This document shows positions 17,097-24,464 of a stretch of DNA of 34,299 bases, piece after piece; positions within the stretch are counted from its first letter, which is position 1, and each line of letters begins with the position of its first letter. Source of the stretch: Clostridia bacterium (GTDB taxonomy: Bacteria; Bacillota; Clostridia; TANB77; CAG-465). The notes under the pieces were generated by a model. The model ran no database searches and was not told the DNA's origin. It saw only the letters and a program-made list of their open reading frames with translations. Location: positions 1-34,299 of the forward strand of contig JAFXHJ010000001.1 of NCBI GenBank assembly GCA_017536445.1, given 5' to 3'. The position numbers and the translations under genes were made by a program.

Positions 17097-17330
17097 TTAA
17101 TAAAGAGGACACTTAGAAAGCGGAGGTTTTGTAGGATTATTGTATTCCTCAACTTCCAGTATTACATGTCCAGCACAGAAGATGACCTCAACAACTTTAT
17201 AGGTTGTATGACTTACGAAATCTATAAGGTCGCCTCTTCTGGGAACGCAGTCTGCGGTGAAAGAGAAGAGCTCTTTTGCTATTTGCTCTTTGTTTTCTCT
17301 TTTCACTCTCAACATTACTTTTACGTGCAT
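17097..17330 (-). CDS. Small conserved-looking protein, paralogue of the upstream gene
   Basis: 77 residues, unknown family. The middle reads VPRRGDLIDF, then YKVVEVIFCAGHVILEVEEY. The same pattern (PRxGxxI...YxVxxV...VEV) occurs in the gene immediately upstream, so the two are paralogues, probably small beta-barrel or SH3-like domains. A proline-rich tail ends in NNPTKPPLSKCPLY. AAAGGAGAT precedes the start and overlaps the end of the upstream gene, giving a 1-base gap and tight coupling. It shares the terminator of valS. Confidence 0.7.
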   Translation of the reverse strand: MHVKVMLRVKRENKEQIAKELFSFTADCVPRRGDLIDFVSHTTYKVVEVIFCAGHVILEVEEYNNPTKPPLSKCPLY

Positions 17331-17331
17331 A

Positions 17332-17550
17332 CTATCTCCTTTCAGCCTTTTTTACTTCTACGACAATCTTGTCGCCGCCGTTAGCAAGTGTGTGGACTAC
17401 ACGATCGACCACATACGGAACATGCCCGTTTACTTCAATGTATTCGCCAGTGCGGGGATGTGTAGACGCAGTATATGTGTAAACATGCTTTACGGAGCCT
17501 TCGGGAATAGTAGGATCATCTGTCCTAACAATTGTAATAACATTTGACAT
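17332..17550 (-). CDS. Small conserved-looking protein, first of a paralogous pair
   Basis: 72 residues, unknown family. HPRTGEYIEVNGHVPYVVDR followed by VVHTLANGGDKIVVEVKKAE aligns by eye with the neighbouring 77-residue protein. Mostly short beta strands are expected; there are no membrane segments or cysteines. AAAGGAGAAC sits about 6 bases before ATG. It is transcribed from a perfect consensus promoter that starts inside the end of yabG. The higher GC and C-ending codons here differ from the AT-rich genes on the plus strand to the left. Confidence 0.7.
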   Translation of the reverse strand: MSNVITIVRTDDPTIPEGSVKHVYTYTASTHPRTGEYIEVNGHVPYVVDRVVHTLANGGDKIVVEVKKAERR

Positions 17551-17600
17551 TTTGGTTCTCCTTTAAATTTATTCATTGGATTTTGTTTTTAGCCGCACAT

Positions 17601-17629
17601 ATTATACCATTTTACTATGTTTATGTCAA
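17601..17629 (-). promoter_or_regulatory. Perfect consensus sigma-A promoter for the small paralogous pair
   Basis: On minus: TTGACA (17629-17624), 17-base spacer, TATAAT (17606-17601). The -35 box contains the TGA stop codon of yabG. Confidence 0.85.
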
Positions 17630-18501
17630 CTTAGTTGAAGGCTAGGCATACCTTCACGGTATTGACCTCTTGTTTGTACACCACCGATTCCTTTTAATCC
17701 TTCTCTTGTATTAGAGATTATGCTAGCAAGAGGAGCAAATTTATCTACTGGAGTATATGCAACCGTTTGTGCCACTATAATAGGGTCTAGCATATCAATT
17801 AAGACTCTTTTTGGCGCGCTAGCAAAGTTAGCTCCTGCACTTAAAATAGCCTCGTAGTATGACTGACAGGCGCCTGCAAATATAACTAAATTATCTAATG
17901 AGTGTTCATATCTTCTTGCTTCTAAAACACTTTCTATGTAATATCTAGAATTTTTGTAATTATCTATATTATATATGTCGTTCCTTTTTCTAATAAACGC
18001 ATCATGCCCAGTAAGGACAAGTATGTTTGGTCGTATCTTTGTTAAAAGATTATATACATATTTAGGTTGGTCTTGTTCTTTAATGTTATATACATGAGCA
18101 GTTATTCCCATCTTTTTATATACATCTTTACATTTGTTTGCATATTCTGCATCTCCATCTATGTGAAGAACAACACCTGGCTTTTTAAACACGGCTTCTT
18201 TAGTGTATGTTGGAATTGTTTGATCATAAGAAGTATAGTTACTTCTTAAGTTAAATCTATTTTTTACACCAGTGTAAGTTCTAGAGAGTCTAGAGCTAGT
18301 ATTCTTTTCTATAATCTTCATTCTATTCTTTATTTCATCTGGTGGGACAAGTTTAAGGTCATATATTGGAGCGTCTGCAATTATTCTAACAGTTATTCCT
18401 ATTAAATCTACCATTTCACCATATACTTTGGTTACTCTAAAAAGCACATCATAACCATAAGATTTTCTTGCCACAATATCTCCTGTATTAAATGTTTGCA
18501 T
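17626..18501 (-). CDS. yabG: Sporulation-specific cysteine protease YabG
   Basis: 291 residues from ATG 18501, which follows GGTGA at a usable distance; an in-frame GTG at 18510 overlaps that site. YabG trims spore coat proteins late in sporulation, and in C. difficile it processes germination proteins. Hallmarks are GDIVARKSYGYDVLFRV at the N-terminus, VVLHIDGDAEY, NILVLTGHDAF with NIDNYKNSRYYIESVLEARR, FAGACQSYYEAILSAGANFA (candidate catalytic Cys and nearby His from GHD), and the C-terminal GIGGVQTRG. It implies a spore-forming host. A sequence like a sigma-K -10 box lies just upstream. Confidence 0.95.
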   Translation of the reverse strand: MQTFNTGDIVARKSYGYDVLFRVTKVYGEMVDLIGITVRIIADAPIYDLKLVPPDEIKNRMKIIEKNTSSRLSRTYTGVKNRFNLRSNYTSYDQTIPTYTKEAVFKKPGVVLHIDGDAEYANKCKDVYKKMGITAHVYNIKEQDQPKYVYNLLTKIRPNILVLTGHDAFIRKRNDIYNIDNYKNSRYYIESVLEARRYEHSLDNLVIFAGACQSYYEAILSAGANFASAPKRVLIDMLDPIIVAQTVAYTPVDKFAPLASIISNTREGLKGIGGVQTRGQYREGMPSLQLS

Positions 18502-18516
18502 ATTATTCACCTATGG

Positions 18517-18525
18517 TAGTATATG
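18517..18525 (-). promoter_or_regulatory. Candidate sigma-K -10 element for yabG
   Basis: On minus the sequence is CATATACTA, matching the sigma-K -10 pattern CATANNNTA. An AC about 16 bases upstream, in the right arm of the preceding terminator, could be the -35 contact. yabG is sigma-K controlled in B. subtilis. Confidence 0.45.
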
Positions 18526-18528
18526 CAA

Positions 18529-18564
18529 AAAAAGAAAAAGGTGTTAGCATTTGCTAACACCTTT
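18529..18564 (-). terminator. Terminator of the 121-residue gene
   Basis: A 12-bp stem (18564-18553 with 18548-18537 on minus), loop AAAT, followed by TTCTTTTTTT. Its sequence is closely related to the terminator at 29145-29174. Confidence 0.9.
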
Positions 18565-18571
18565 AATGGAA

Positions 18572-18937
18572 TTACTCCTCGGGGGTATTGTTTTCCTCGG
18601 TGGAGTCGGTTTCAGATTCGGGAGTTTCCTCGGGAGCCTCGGGCTCAGGCTTGGGAGCGTTAAGCTCATCTACCAGCGCTTTACACTCGGCGACTACGAT
18701 AAGCTGGGCGTCGATTTCAGCACGGATAACTGTGCTGGTTCTACCTGCTGTAAGAGGTCTTCTCTTGTGAGCAGTCTTGCCAAGCTCGAGGTAGAGAGCG
18801 GTGAGTTTCATCTGAGCATCTTCCAAAGCTTTGTCTGCTTTGAACTTTTTCTGCTTATCCGAAATAAAGTCCGCGGTCTTGTTGAAGATTTCGGAATTTC
18901 CGATCGCTTTTGAGATAGTTTCTTTAAATCCTGACAT
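18572..18937 (-). CDS. Small helical protein with acidic tail, paralogue of the 29179-29445 gene
   Basis: 121 residues, unknown function. The N-terminal SGFKETISKAIG and the core KLTALYLELGKTAHKRRPLTAGRT match, position by position, the 88-residue protein encoded at 29179-29445 (KLSALFNELGKVTYYGAPIVTGRD). The first 90 residues should form coiled-coil helices. The last 30 are a Pro/Glu/Ser/Thr-rich acidic tail that the paralogue lacks. The LYxELGK region recalls small Clostridia proteins that carry a zinc ribbon after such helices, but no cysteine pairs are present here. AAGGAGG precedes the start. It follows the giant kinase gene and has its own promoter. GC is higher than in chromosomal neighbours. 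Confidence 0.72.
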   Translation of the reverse strand: MSGFKETISKAIGNSEIFNKTADFISDKQKKFKADKALEDAQMKLTALYLELGKTAHKRRPLTAGRTSTVIRAEIDAQLIVVAECKALVDELNAPKPEPEAPEETPESETDSTEENNTPEE

Positions 18938-18988
18938 GGATTTAATCCTCCTTAAATTTAATTTAGACTTAATTTTGTAGTGGATATA

Positions 18989-19017
18989 ATTATATCACTA
19001 GAGTGGGTGGTTATCAA
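18989..19017 (-). promoter_or_regulatory. Promoter for the 121-residue gene
   Basis: On minus: TTGATA (19017-19012), 17-base spacer, TATAAT (18994-18989) with an upstream TG. The -35 box contains the TGA stop of the kinase gene. Confidence 0.75.
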
Positions 19018-22000
19018 GATTTCTCGTAAATATACGCAGAGTCAGTATTGGTAACTATAAACTTGTTTCCAAATCTGTAGATACTAGAATCCTTTCTAGC
19101 ATACTCACATTCAATACTCTTAAACGAACCAGAGTTTACGTTGTAGAAATAGATGTTGCCATTTCCAACATAGTACAGGGTGCTTCCATAGAAGGAAAGC
19201 GATGGACTCAAGGAACGATTAAGTGTAAATTCGGTAACCTGATCGGAATCTTTTTCTATAATGATACCTCTTGTAATGTTTTCCTCTTTGAAGACTACAA
19301 GACGTTTTCTTGAGATATCATCATAGCAGATACCAAGTCTTAAGTTACCAGTAAACTTACCTTTAGAAATAGAGTATACCTTTCTAGAATTACAATACAC
19401 ATCATATGTGTTTTTGTTTGTGTTCTCTTCTATGAAGACAAATTTATCTCCTTCGTCTACACTAAGATTAAGTATAGGGAAGCTTGTGGGCTTCTTAATC
19501 GTGTGAGTTTTTATCTCTCCAGTTTCAGGATTAAATTCGTCTACAAAAAGTTCACACTTGTCCACCGAAGTGTAATAGAGAGCATTAGGATTAATTTCAA
19601 TAGCACCATTTGGATAGCGCTTATTAATTCTGTATTCTTTCTCAGACTTGATGTCGAAGAAGTAAGACATACTTCCTACTACAACCAAAATACCAAACTC
19701 ATTCACACTTAATGTATCGTAGTTTCGGATATTTACCAAGACTCTTTCTTTGTATAACAAGTTGAGCTCGTTATCCAAATACACATCTGGTGAAATAATG
19801 GATTTTACCGGCCGTTCATACTGTTTAGGTATAAACATGTTATCGCATTTCTTAAGGTGTTCAAGGTACGCTTCAAGAATGCTAAGCATACTTTCGCGTC
19901 TCTTTCCTTCAAAAGTTTCAAGGAAATACTTAATAAGCGTTCCGGGCAGAAAATCCCAACCAATGCTAATGCTTGGCGGTACAATATGATGTTCACCAAG
20001 AACCGATAAACCTTGCTTCATACGTTCTGTTTCATTTGCAGGAACCTTATCCATATTTGAAATACCCCTAAAAGGATGGGAGTAAGTAAGGTAATAGAAA
20101 GACTGAACTGCAAGAGAATACCAGTCATCGCTAGAGGTAATGTTACCACTTTCAGCAGATGGCGGATAAATGTACATATTGGTGTACATACAGTTTTTTA
20201 CGTTATCGAAGCTCATTCCGTCGATATCTATAATAAACACATCTGTACCACGAATTAGGATGTTTCCACCGTTAAGGTCGCCTATGAATCCACCAATAGA
20301 ATGGAGAAATTCAATTCCTTTACAAACCTTAATTAGAATCTCTACCACTTGTTTTCTTGTATAGCCGTGTTCCTTAACAAACTCCTTATCTTTAAGATTA
20401 GAAATTTTATACGAGTCTTTTACAAACTCTTGAACAAAGCCTTTAAGAGTAACATTACCACCGTCCTTTAAGTAAAGGAGGGTAGAAGCAGAGATAATGT
20501 GAATGTCTGAGTGCGTGTTGTTAAACTCATCAATGAGTGGGTTCTTTTCAAGAGCTTTAGCAAGTATTTTAGATTTAAATGCTAAGTCTACATGACTCTT
20601 AAAAATCTTTTGGACAGTTCCTTCTTCGTAAGGATAGATATCTGCTTCACCACCATCGAAGTCTGAATCACGCGAACTAAGCTTAGTAAAGTGCGCCTTG
20701 TCCAAAAAGAGAACTTGCTTAGGCTTAATGCCATCCTGGCTACAAATAGGGCAGAGCGCTCTAGATGTAGCGAAGGGTTGCATATGTGTAAAACAGAAAT
20801 TCTTGTATGTTTCAAGAGCGCTCTTGATAAGCGACTCATCAAAGTTACAAGCCTTTATATCCTCCACAATAGCCACAAATTTCTTAAGTCCAAGAGAATG
20901 CACCTTAGATAAGTATTCGTCAGCAAAGATATACTCCAAAAGGTAGTTCTTAAATATATCAAGAGTTTTTTCAGCCTTAGCCTTCTTAAATGCTTTATCT
21001 GTTCCAAGTATAACACTAGACTCTAGCATAGCAAGGTTAGGTATTAAAATTTCACCCTTGAAATCTTTATGCATCATCATCGTTTCGAAGATTTGCTTTG
21101 ATGTGCAGATAAATGACTCGTCTTGAATCTTAGGTAGAACCTTTTTGTACATAACTAGAATTGCTTTTAGCCTTTGTATATGCTTGAAGCTATCTAGCGG
21201 TATAATGCTTTGCACATTAATGCTTGTAAGCATTAGTTTGTTAGGAATCATACCACTAGGAAGTTGCACCAGTCTTTCGGGTTTTATACCCGCAAAACTA
21301 TCATAAAGATTATTTTCTAGAGCAAGTCTAACTTCATCTACAAAACTGTTAGGATGTACATTCTTGTTTGCAGAATACAAAATGTGACTACCTGCAATAT
21401 AATATTTGGCGGTTTTATCCTCAAACGCGACATTCTTTTCGTAGTCATCTGTGTCTACTAACATAAATGTCTTTTTGCAGATAGGGCAGAACTCGTCCTT
21501 AAGGTGCCAATGTTTGTGGAATTTGCATTTCTGCATTCCAAGAACAGCACCAAGGAATTGGCTAGCTTGATTAGAATAACTTGTTCTGTTTCTTTGAGTA
21601 ACAAGGTCATTGTACTCGAAAACATCATAGTTTACTCTAAATTCAGCAGCGCCTTCTAAGAGTCCTAAAAAGTACAAATAGTATTCTCGAGGATTGTATC
21701 CATTTGCTTTGTACGTGTTGTAGTAAAGTCTATCCTCGTAGAGAACAGGCATCTTAGAGTCTAAGGAAATAAGAAGATGATTGCTTGTAGGAGAAATAGA
21801 AAGTACACTTCTGTCATACTGAACATACATTTCCAGTACACTGTGAATGAAAACATATACCTCTTGAGTATGCAGGGTGTTAGACTTTATTACCTCATAA
21901 GCATTCTTAAGTCTTCCATAATTCCAAATAACCCCAATAACCTTGTAATTGCCTGCTATTGTTACATTTTTTGAAACAATAACTTTAGTAGGAGCAAGGA

Positions 22001-23714
22001 AGCCTTTACCACGAAGGTTAGGGTTTGCAAAGATATTCTTAAGAGAATTCTTTGAAATCTCTCGACTATCTATGTAGCCAAGACAATCTTCCAAGGCCAT
22101 ACAGCCTTCAGCAGCTTCTTTAGACTTTACCGTTTTAAGAGCTGCTTTTAGAGCACCTTCAGGAGTGTAATCCTTAAAGAGTGCAACCCTAGAAAGAAGA
22201 GCGGAGTCTTTTGATGAAAGGTTTTCTACAAACTCTACCTGGTTTACTTCAAGACCGTTAAACGTATCATCCTGGGGGGTAATAGTAACAATACCATCTT
22301 CCAAGAAATTAATTAATGCCTTCATAAACGTAGGGTGCAAGATTTTTACAAACTCACACTTATAAATATCCTTAACATCAATTTGGTTGTTAGTAAGGTA
22401 TTCACGTATTACCAAGAACATTACATACTTGTAGTTAAACAGTTCACTTGCTTCAGTTGCGTTAAAAGAAATAGCAAGCGGATCTCCGAATGTAGGGTAG
22501 TATTCTATCCTATCCATCAAAATAGTGTTTAGGAAGTCTGTGTTCTTGTAGAACCAGAACCTCTTTATTTTACCTTTGTATCTGCCCCAGTCATCCAAGG
22601 TTTTAATAAGAGTGATGAGATTATTCTCCGAGGTATAACAATAAGAAACAGCACCTTTAAGTGTTCTACTTGTGCTCTTACCAAAGTAAATATATCTGCC
22701 GATGTTCGTAGATACGAGTACAGAGTAGCTAGAAAGATTAGCTATTTCGTCAAGTTCTTTAAGCTTACCCAAAATCATATCAAAATCTTTGTCGTTTTTT
22801 ACTTTTGCAAAAGTAATATCGTCATTGTCCTCGAAAATTATGAAATCATCATTTTCTCTAACTTGTTTAACAGAAGCCAAAAATCTTTGTTCGTCGATAA
22901 CGAACGCGGTGTGATGTCGGTCATAATTCTTGAAGTTAAGCACATCTTCGCCGTAGTTAAATAGGTCATGCAAATCCGTAATATAATTATTGTTCAAGGT
23001 ATACCGTATGATGTTAATCTCAAGCTCAAAAGGGATATTGCTAGAATATCTTCTGCCGCTTTCAATGAACACACCCATTCTAAGCCATTCATAAAATGTA
23101 GAGTTAGAATTTGTAATGGAATACTTGAATTCTTTGTAAGAAGTATAATAGTTCATCTTAACAAAGATTATACTAAGGATAATGTCTATATCGCTTGGAG
23201 CGAGAGTCACAGGCTCAAACACCATTGCCATGAACAGTGCATTAATCCAGTGATCGTTTTCAGACAAAAGATACAAGGTGGGGTAGTGTATGTATACATT
23301 TTCCCCAGATGCTCCAAGAAAATCTTTGAAGTTATCTGCAAGAGATACAAGACTTTCAAAGATGTATCTTGGAGTTTGATCAATTATACGACCGTCATAT
23401 ACGGCAAAGACAGCTTTTTCTGCTTTGTCCACTGTAATAAACTTAAGGTTTTGGTATTCTGAAGAAATAGTTGCTCCAGATTTAATAGCCTTATATATGA
23501 TTCTTGAAAGTCTTTCATCCGTTATATGGAGTACAATTCTTTCAAGACCATCATAAGTGTATACAGTTACAAGAGAATTAGAACGACCTTTACACCACTG
23601 CTTATCCATTTTGTGAAGAAGTTTTTTATACTTGCTTTCACGAATACCGATGCTGCTTTCAGATTTGTATGTAGCGCTCTTAAAAACAGCGGTTGGTTTA
23701 AGTAGTGTAAACAT
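19014..23714 (-). CDS. Giant multidomain protein with divergent kinase domain and two zinc fingers
   Basis: 1566 residues from ATG 23714, 6 bases after GGAGG. Residues 1-720 are unassigned, mixed alpha/beta. Two similar CxxH...CPIC zinc-binding motifs follow: Cys730/His733/Cys743/Cys746 and Cys974/His977/Cys988/Cys991. A protein-kinase-like domain spans roughly 1020-1290: GGEADIY as a glycine-loop remnant, Lys1036 in VQKIFK, catalytic loop GDLNGGNIL (Asp1146, Asn1151) instead of HRD, and DID-Gly (Asp1163/Asp1165) instead of DFG. This resembles YegI/TerY-P type kinases. Residues 1300-1566 are short beta strands with a propeller-like rhythm. It is the last gene of a PP2C-VWA operon, so it probably phosphorylates partners in that pathway. 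Substrate is unknown. No membrane helix is obvious. Confidence 0.75.
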   Translation of the reverse strand: MFTLLKPTAVFKSATYKSESSIGIRESKYKKLLHKMDKQWCKGRSNSLVTVYTYDGLERIVLHITDERLSRIIYKAIKSGATISSEYQNLKFITVDKAEKAVFAVYDGRIIDQTPRYIFESLVSLADNFKDFLGASGENVYIHYPTLYLLSENDHWINALFMAMVFEPVTLAPSDIDIILSIIFVKMNYYTSYKEFKYSITNSNSTFYEWLRMGVFIESGRRYSSNIPFELEINIIRYTLNNNYITDLHDLFNYGEDVLNFKNYDRHHTAFVIDEQRFLASVKQVRENDDFIIFEDNDDITFAKVKNDKDFDMILGKLKELDEIANLSSYSVLVSTNIGRYIYFGKSTSRTLKGAVSYCYTSENNLITLIKTLDDWGRYKGKIKRFWFYKNTDFLNTILMDRIEYYPTFGDPLAISFNATEASELFNYKYVMFLVIREYLTNNQIDVKDIYKCEFVKILHPTFMKALINFLEDGIVTITPQDDTFNGLEVNQVEFVENLSSKDSALLSRVALFKDYTPEGALKAALKTVKSKEAAEGCMALEDCLGYIDSREISKNSLKNIFANPNLRGKGFLAPTKVIVSKNVTIAGNYKVIGVIWNYGRLKNAYEVIKSNTLHTQEVYVFIHSVLEMYVQYDRSVLSISPTSNHLLISLDSKMPVLYEDRLYYNTYKANGYNPREYYLYFLGLLEGAAEFRVNYDVFEYNDLVTQRNRTSYSNQASQFLGAVLGMQKCKFHKHWHLKDEFCPICKKTFMLVDTDDYEKNVAFEDKTAKYYIAGSHILYSANKNVHPNSFVDEVRLALENNLYDSFAGIKPERLVQLPSGMIPNKLMLTSINVQSIIPLDSFKHIQRLKAILVMYKKVLPKIQDESFICTSKQIFETMMMHKDFKGEILIPNLAMLESSVILGTDKAFKKAKAEKTLDIFKNYLLEYIFADEYLSKVHSLGLKKFVAIVEDIKACNFDESLIKSALETYKNFCFTHMQPFATSRALCPICSQDGIKPKQVLFLDKAHFTKLSSRDSDFDGGEADIYPYEEGTVQKIFKSHVDLAFKSKILAKALEKNPLIDEFNNTHSDIHIISASTLLYLKDGGNVTLKGFVQEFVKDSYKISNLKDKEFVKEHGYTRKQVVEILIKVCKGIEFLHSIGGFIGDLNGGNILIRGTDVFIIDIDGMSFDNVKNCMYTNMYIYPPSAESGNITSSDDWYSLAVQSFYYLTYSHPFRGISNMDKVPANETERMKQGLSVLGEHHIVPPSISIGWDFLPGTLIKYFLETFEGKRRESMLSILEAYLEHLKKCDNMFIPKQYERPVKSIISPDVYLDNELNLLYKERVLVNIRNYDTLSVNEFGILVVVGSMSYFFDIKSEKEYRINKRYPNGAIEINPNALYYTSVDKCELFVDEFNPETGEIKTHTIKKPTSFPILNLSVDEGDKFVFIEENTNKNTYDVYCNSRKVYSISKGKFTGNLRLGICYDDISRKRLVVFKEENITRGIIIEKDSDQVTEFTLNRSLSPSLSFYGSTLYYVGNGNIYFYNVNSGSFKSIECEYARKDSSIYRFGNKFIVTNTDSAYIYEKS

Positions 23715-23749
23715 ATTTTCCTCCAATAAATAGAATATTGGTTAGGAAC

Positions 23750-24463
23750 TTATACGTTGAAGAAGTCGTCATCAACGATAGCCTGATCGGCTGCGGTATC
23801 TGCCGCATTGTCCTTGCTTGCCTTAGAGAAGAACTCAGACTTCAAGGAGTAAGAACTTCTAGACTGCTCCTTGCAGCTCTTAGAAAGTTCGCTGCCAAGA
23901 CACGCTACAAGTTCCTTTACGGTAGTGATGTTTTTAGTGCATGTGAATCCAAGCTTTTCTCCAGCGCCGGTAGCAATTGCATCACCGAATGCAACAAATA
24001 CCGTAGTAGCATCAAGCGAATTGAGCTCGGTAATTGCAGCCTTGGCGTTGTTCATATATCTGCCGTAATCTTCGTTGTCTTCGCCGTCGGTAAAGACGAG
24101 GAAGGTAATGCGTGCACGCACATTGAGTCTCTTTATGAGTTCGTTGTAGTATGCAATTGTAGATTCTACAGTTCTTACGATAGAAGAGTAGAGGTGAGTT
24201 GCACCATCGGCATGATAGCTTGTATTAAAATGTTTAACCTCTTTAAAAGCGCTCATCCAGTAGTTGCCGTTGAATGTTGCTTTGGAAATTGCGATGGAAC
24301 CCTTTTCTTCAAACTTAGAAAAGTCATCGTAGAATGCATTATTTGCTTTCTGCATTGCATATACATGCTGTTCCATTGAGCCGGATTCATCATAAAGCAA
24401 TGCGATGATGTTGATGTTGTCTGAAGAAAAGTCGTATTTGCTATCAGATACAATGTAATTCAT
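23750..24463 (-). CDS. VWA-domain protein with intact MIDAS (TerY-like)
   Basis: 237 residues from ATG 24463, 8 bases after TTGGAGGAT; it begins one base after the stop of the upstream gene. The von Willebrand A fold carries a full metal-ion site: DESGSM (Asp25, Ser27, Ser29), Thr89 in DGATHL and Asp126 in FTDGEDN. The C-terminal 45 residues are Ser/Lys/Ala-rich, ending DDDFFNV. TerY proteins of tellurium/chemical-stress systems have this domain and are encoded with a PP2C phosphatase and a kinase, as here. It is probably cytoplasmic, since no signal peptide is seen. A role as a metal-dependent adaptor or phosphorylated scaffold is inferred. Confidence 0.85.
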   Translation of the reverse strand: MNYIVSDSKYDFSSDNINIIALLYDESGSMEQHVYAMQKANNAFYDDFSKFEEKGSIAISKATFNGNYWMSAFKEVKHFNTSYHADGATHLYSSIVRTVESTIAYYNELIKRLNVRARITFLVFTDGEDNEDYGRYMNNAKAAITELNSLDATTVFVAFGDAIATGAGEKLGFTCTKNITTVKELVACLGSELSKSCKEQSRSSYSLKSEFFSKASKDNAADTAADQAIVDDDFFNV

Positions 24464-24464
24464 A

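Noticed and set aside
16556-17152. 198-residue minus-strand frame over the 3' end of valS
   Set aside because: It crosses the bidirectional terminator and overlaps the conserved ValS C-terminal arm.
22968-23462. 164-residue plus-strand frame inside the giant kinase gene
   Set aside because: It is antisense to a clear coding region with a better start signal and has no supporting promoter or motif.
23738-24379. 213-residue plus-strand frame over the VWA gene
   Set aside because: The minus strand encodes a full MIDAS VWA domain; the plus frame is a Cys/Val-rich shadow.
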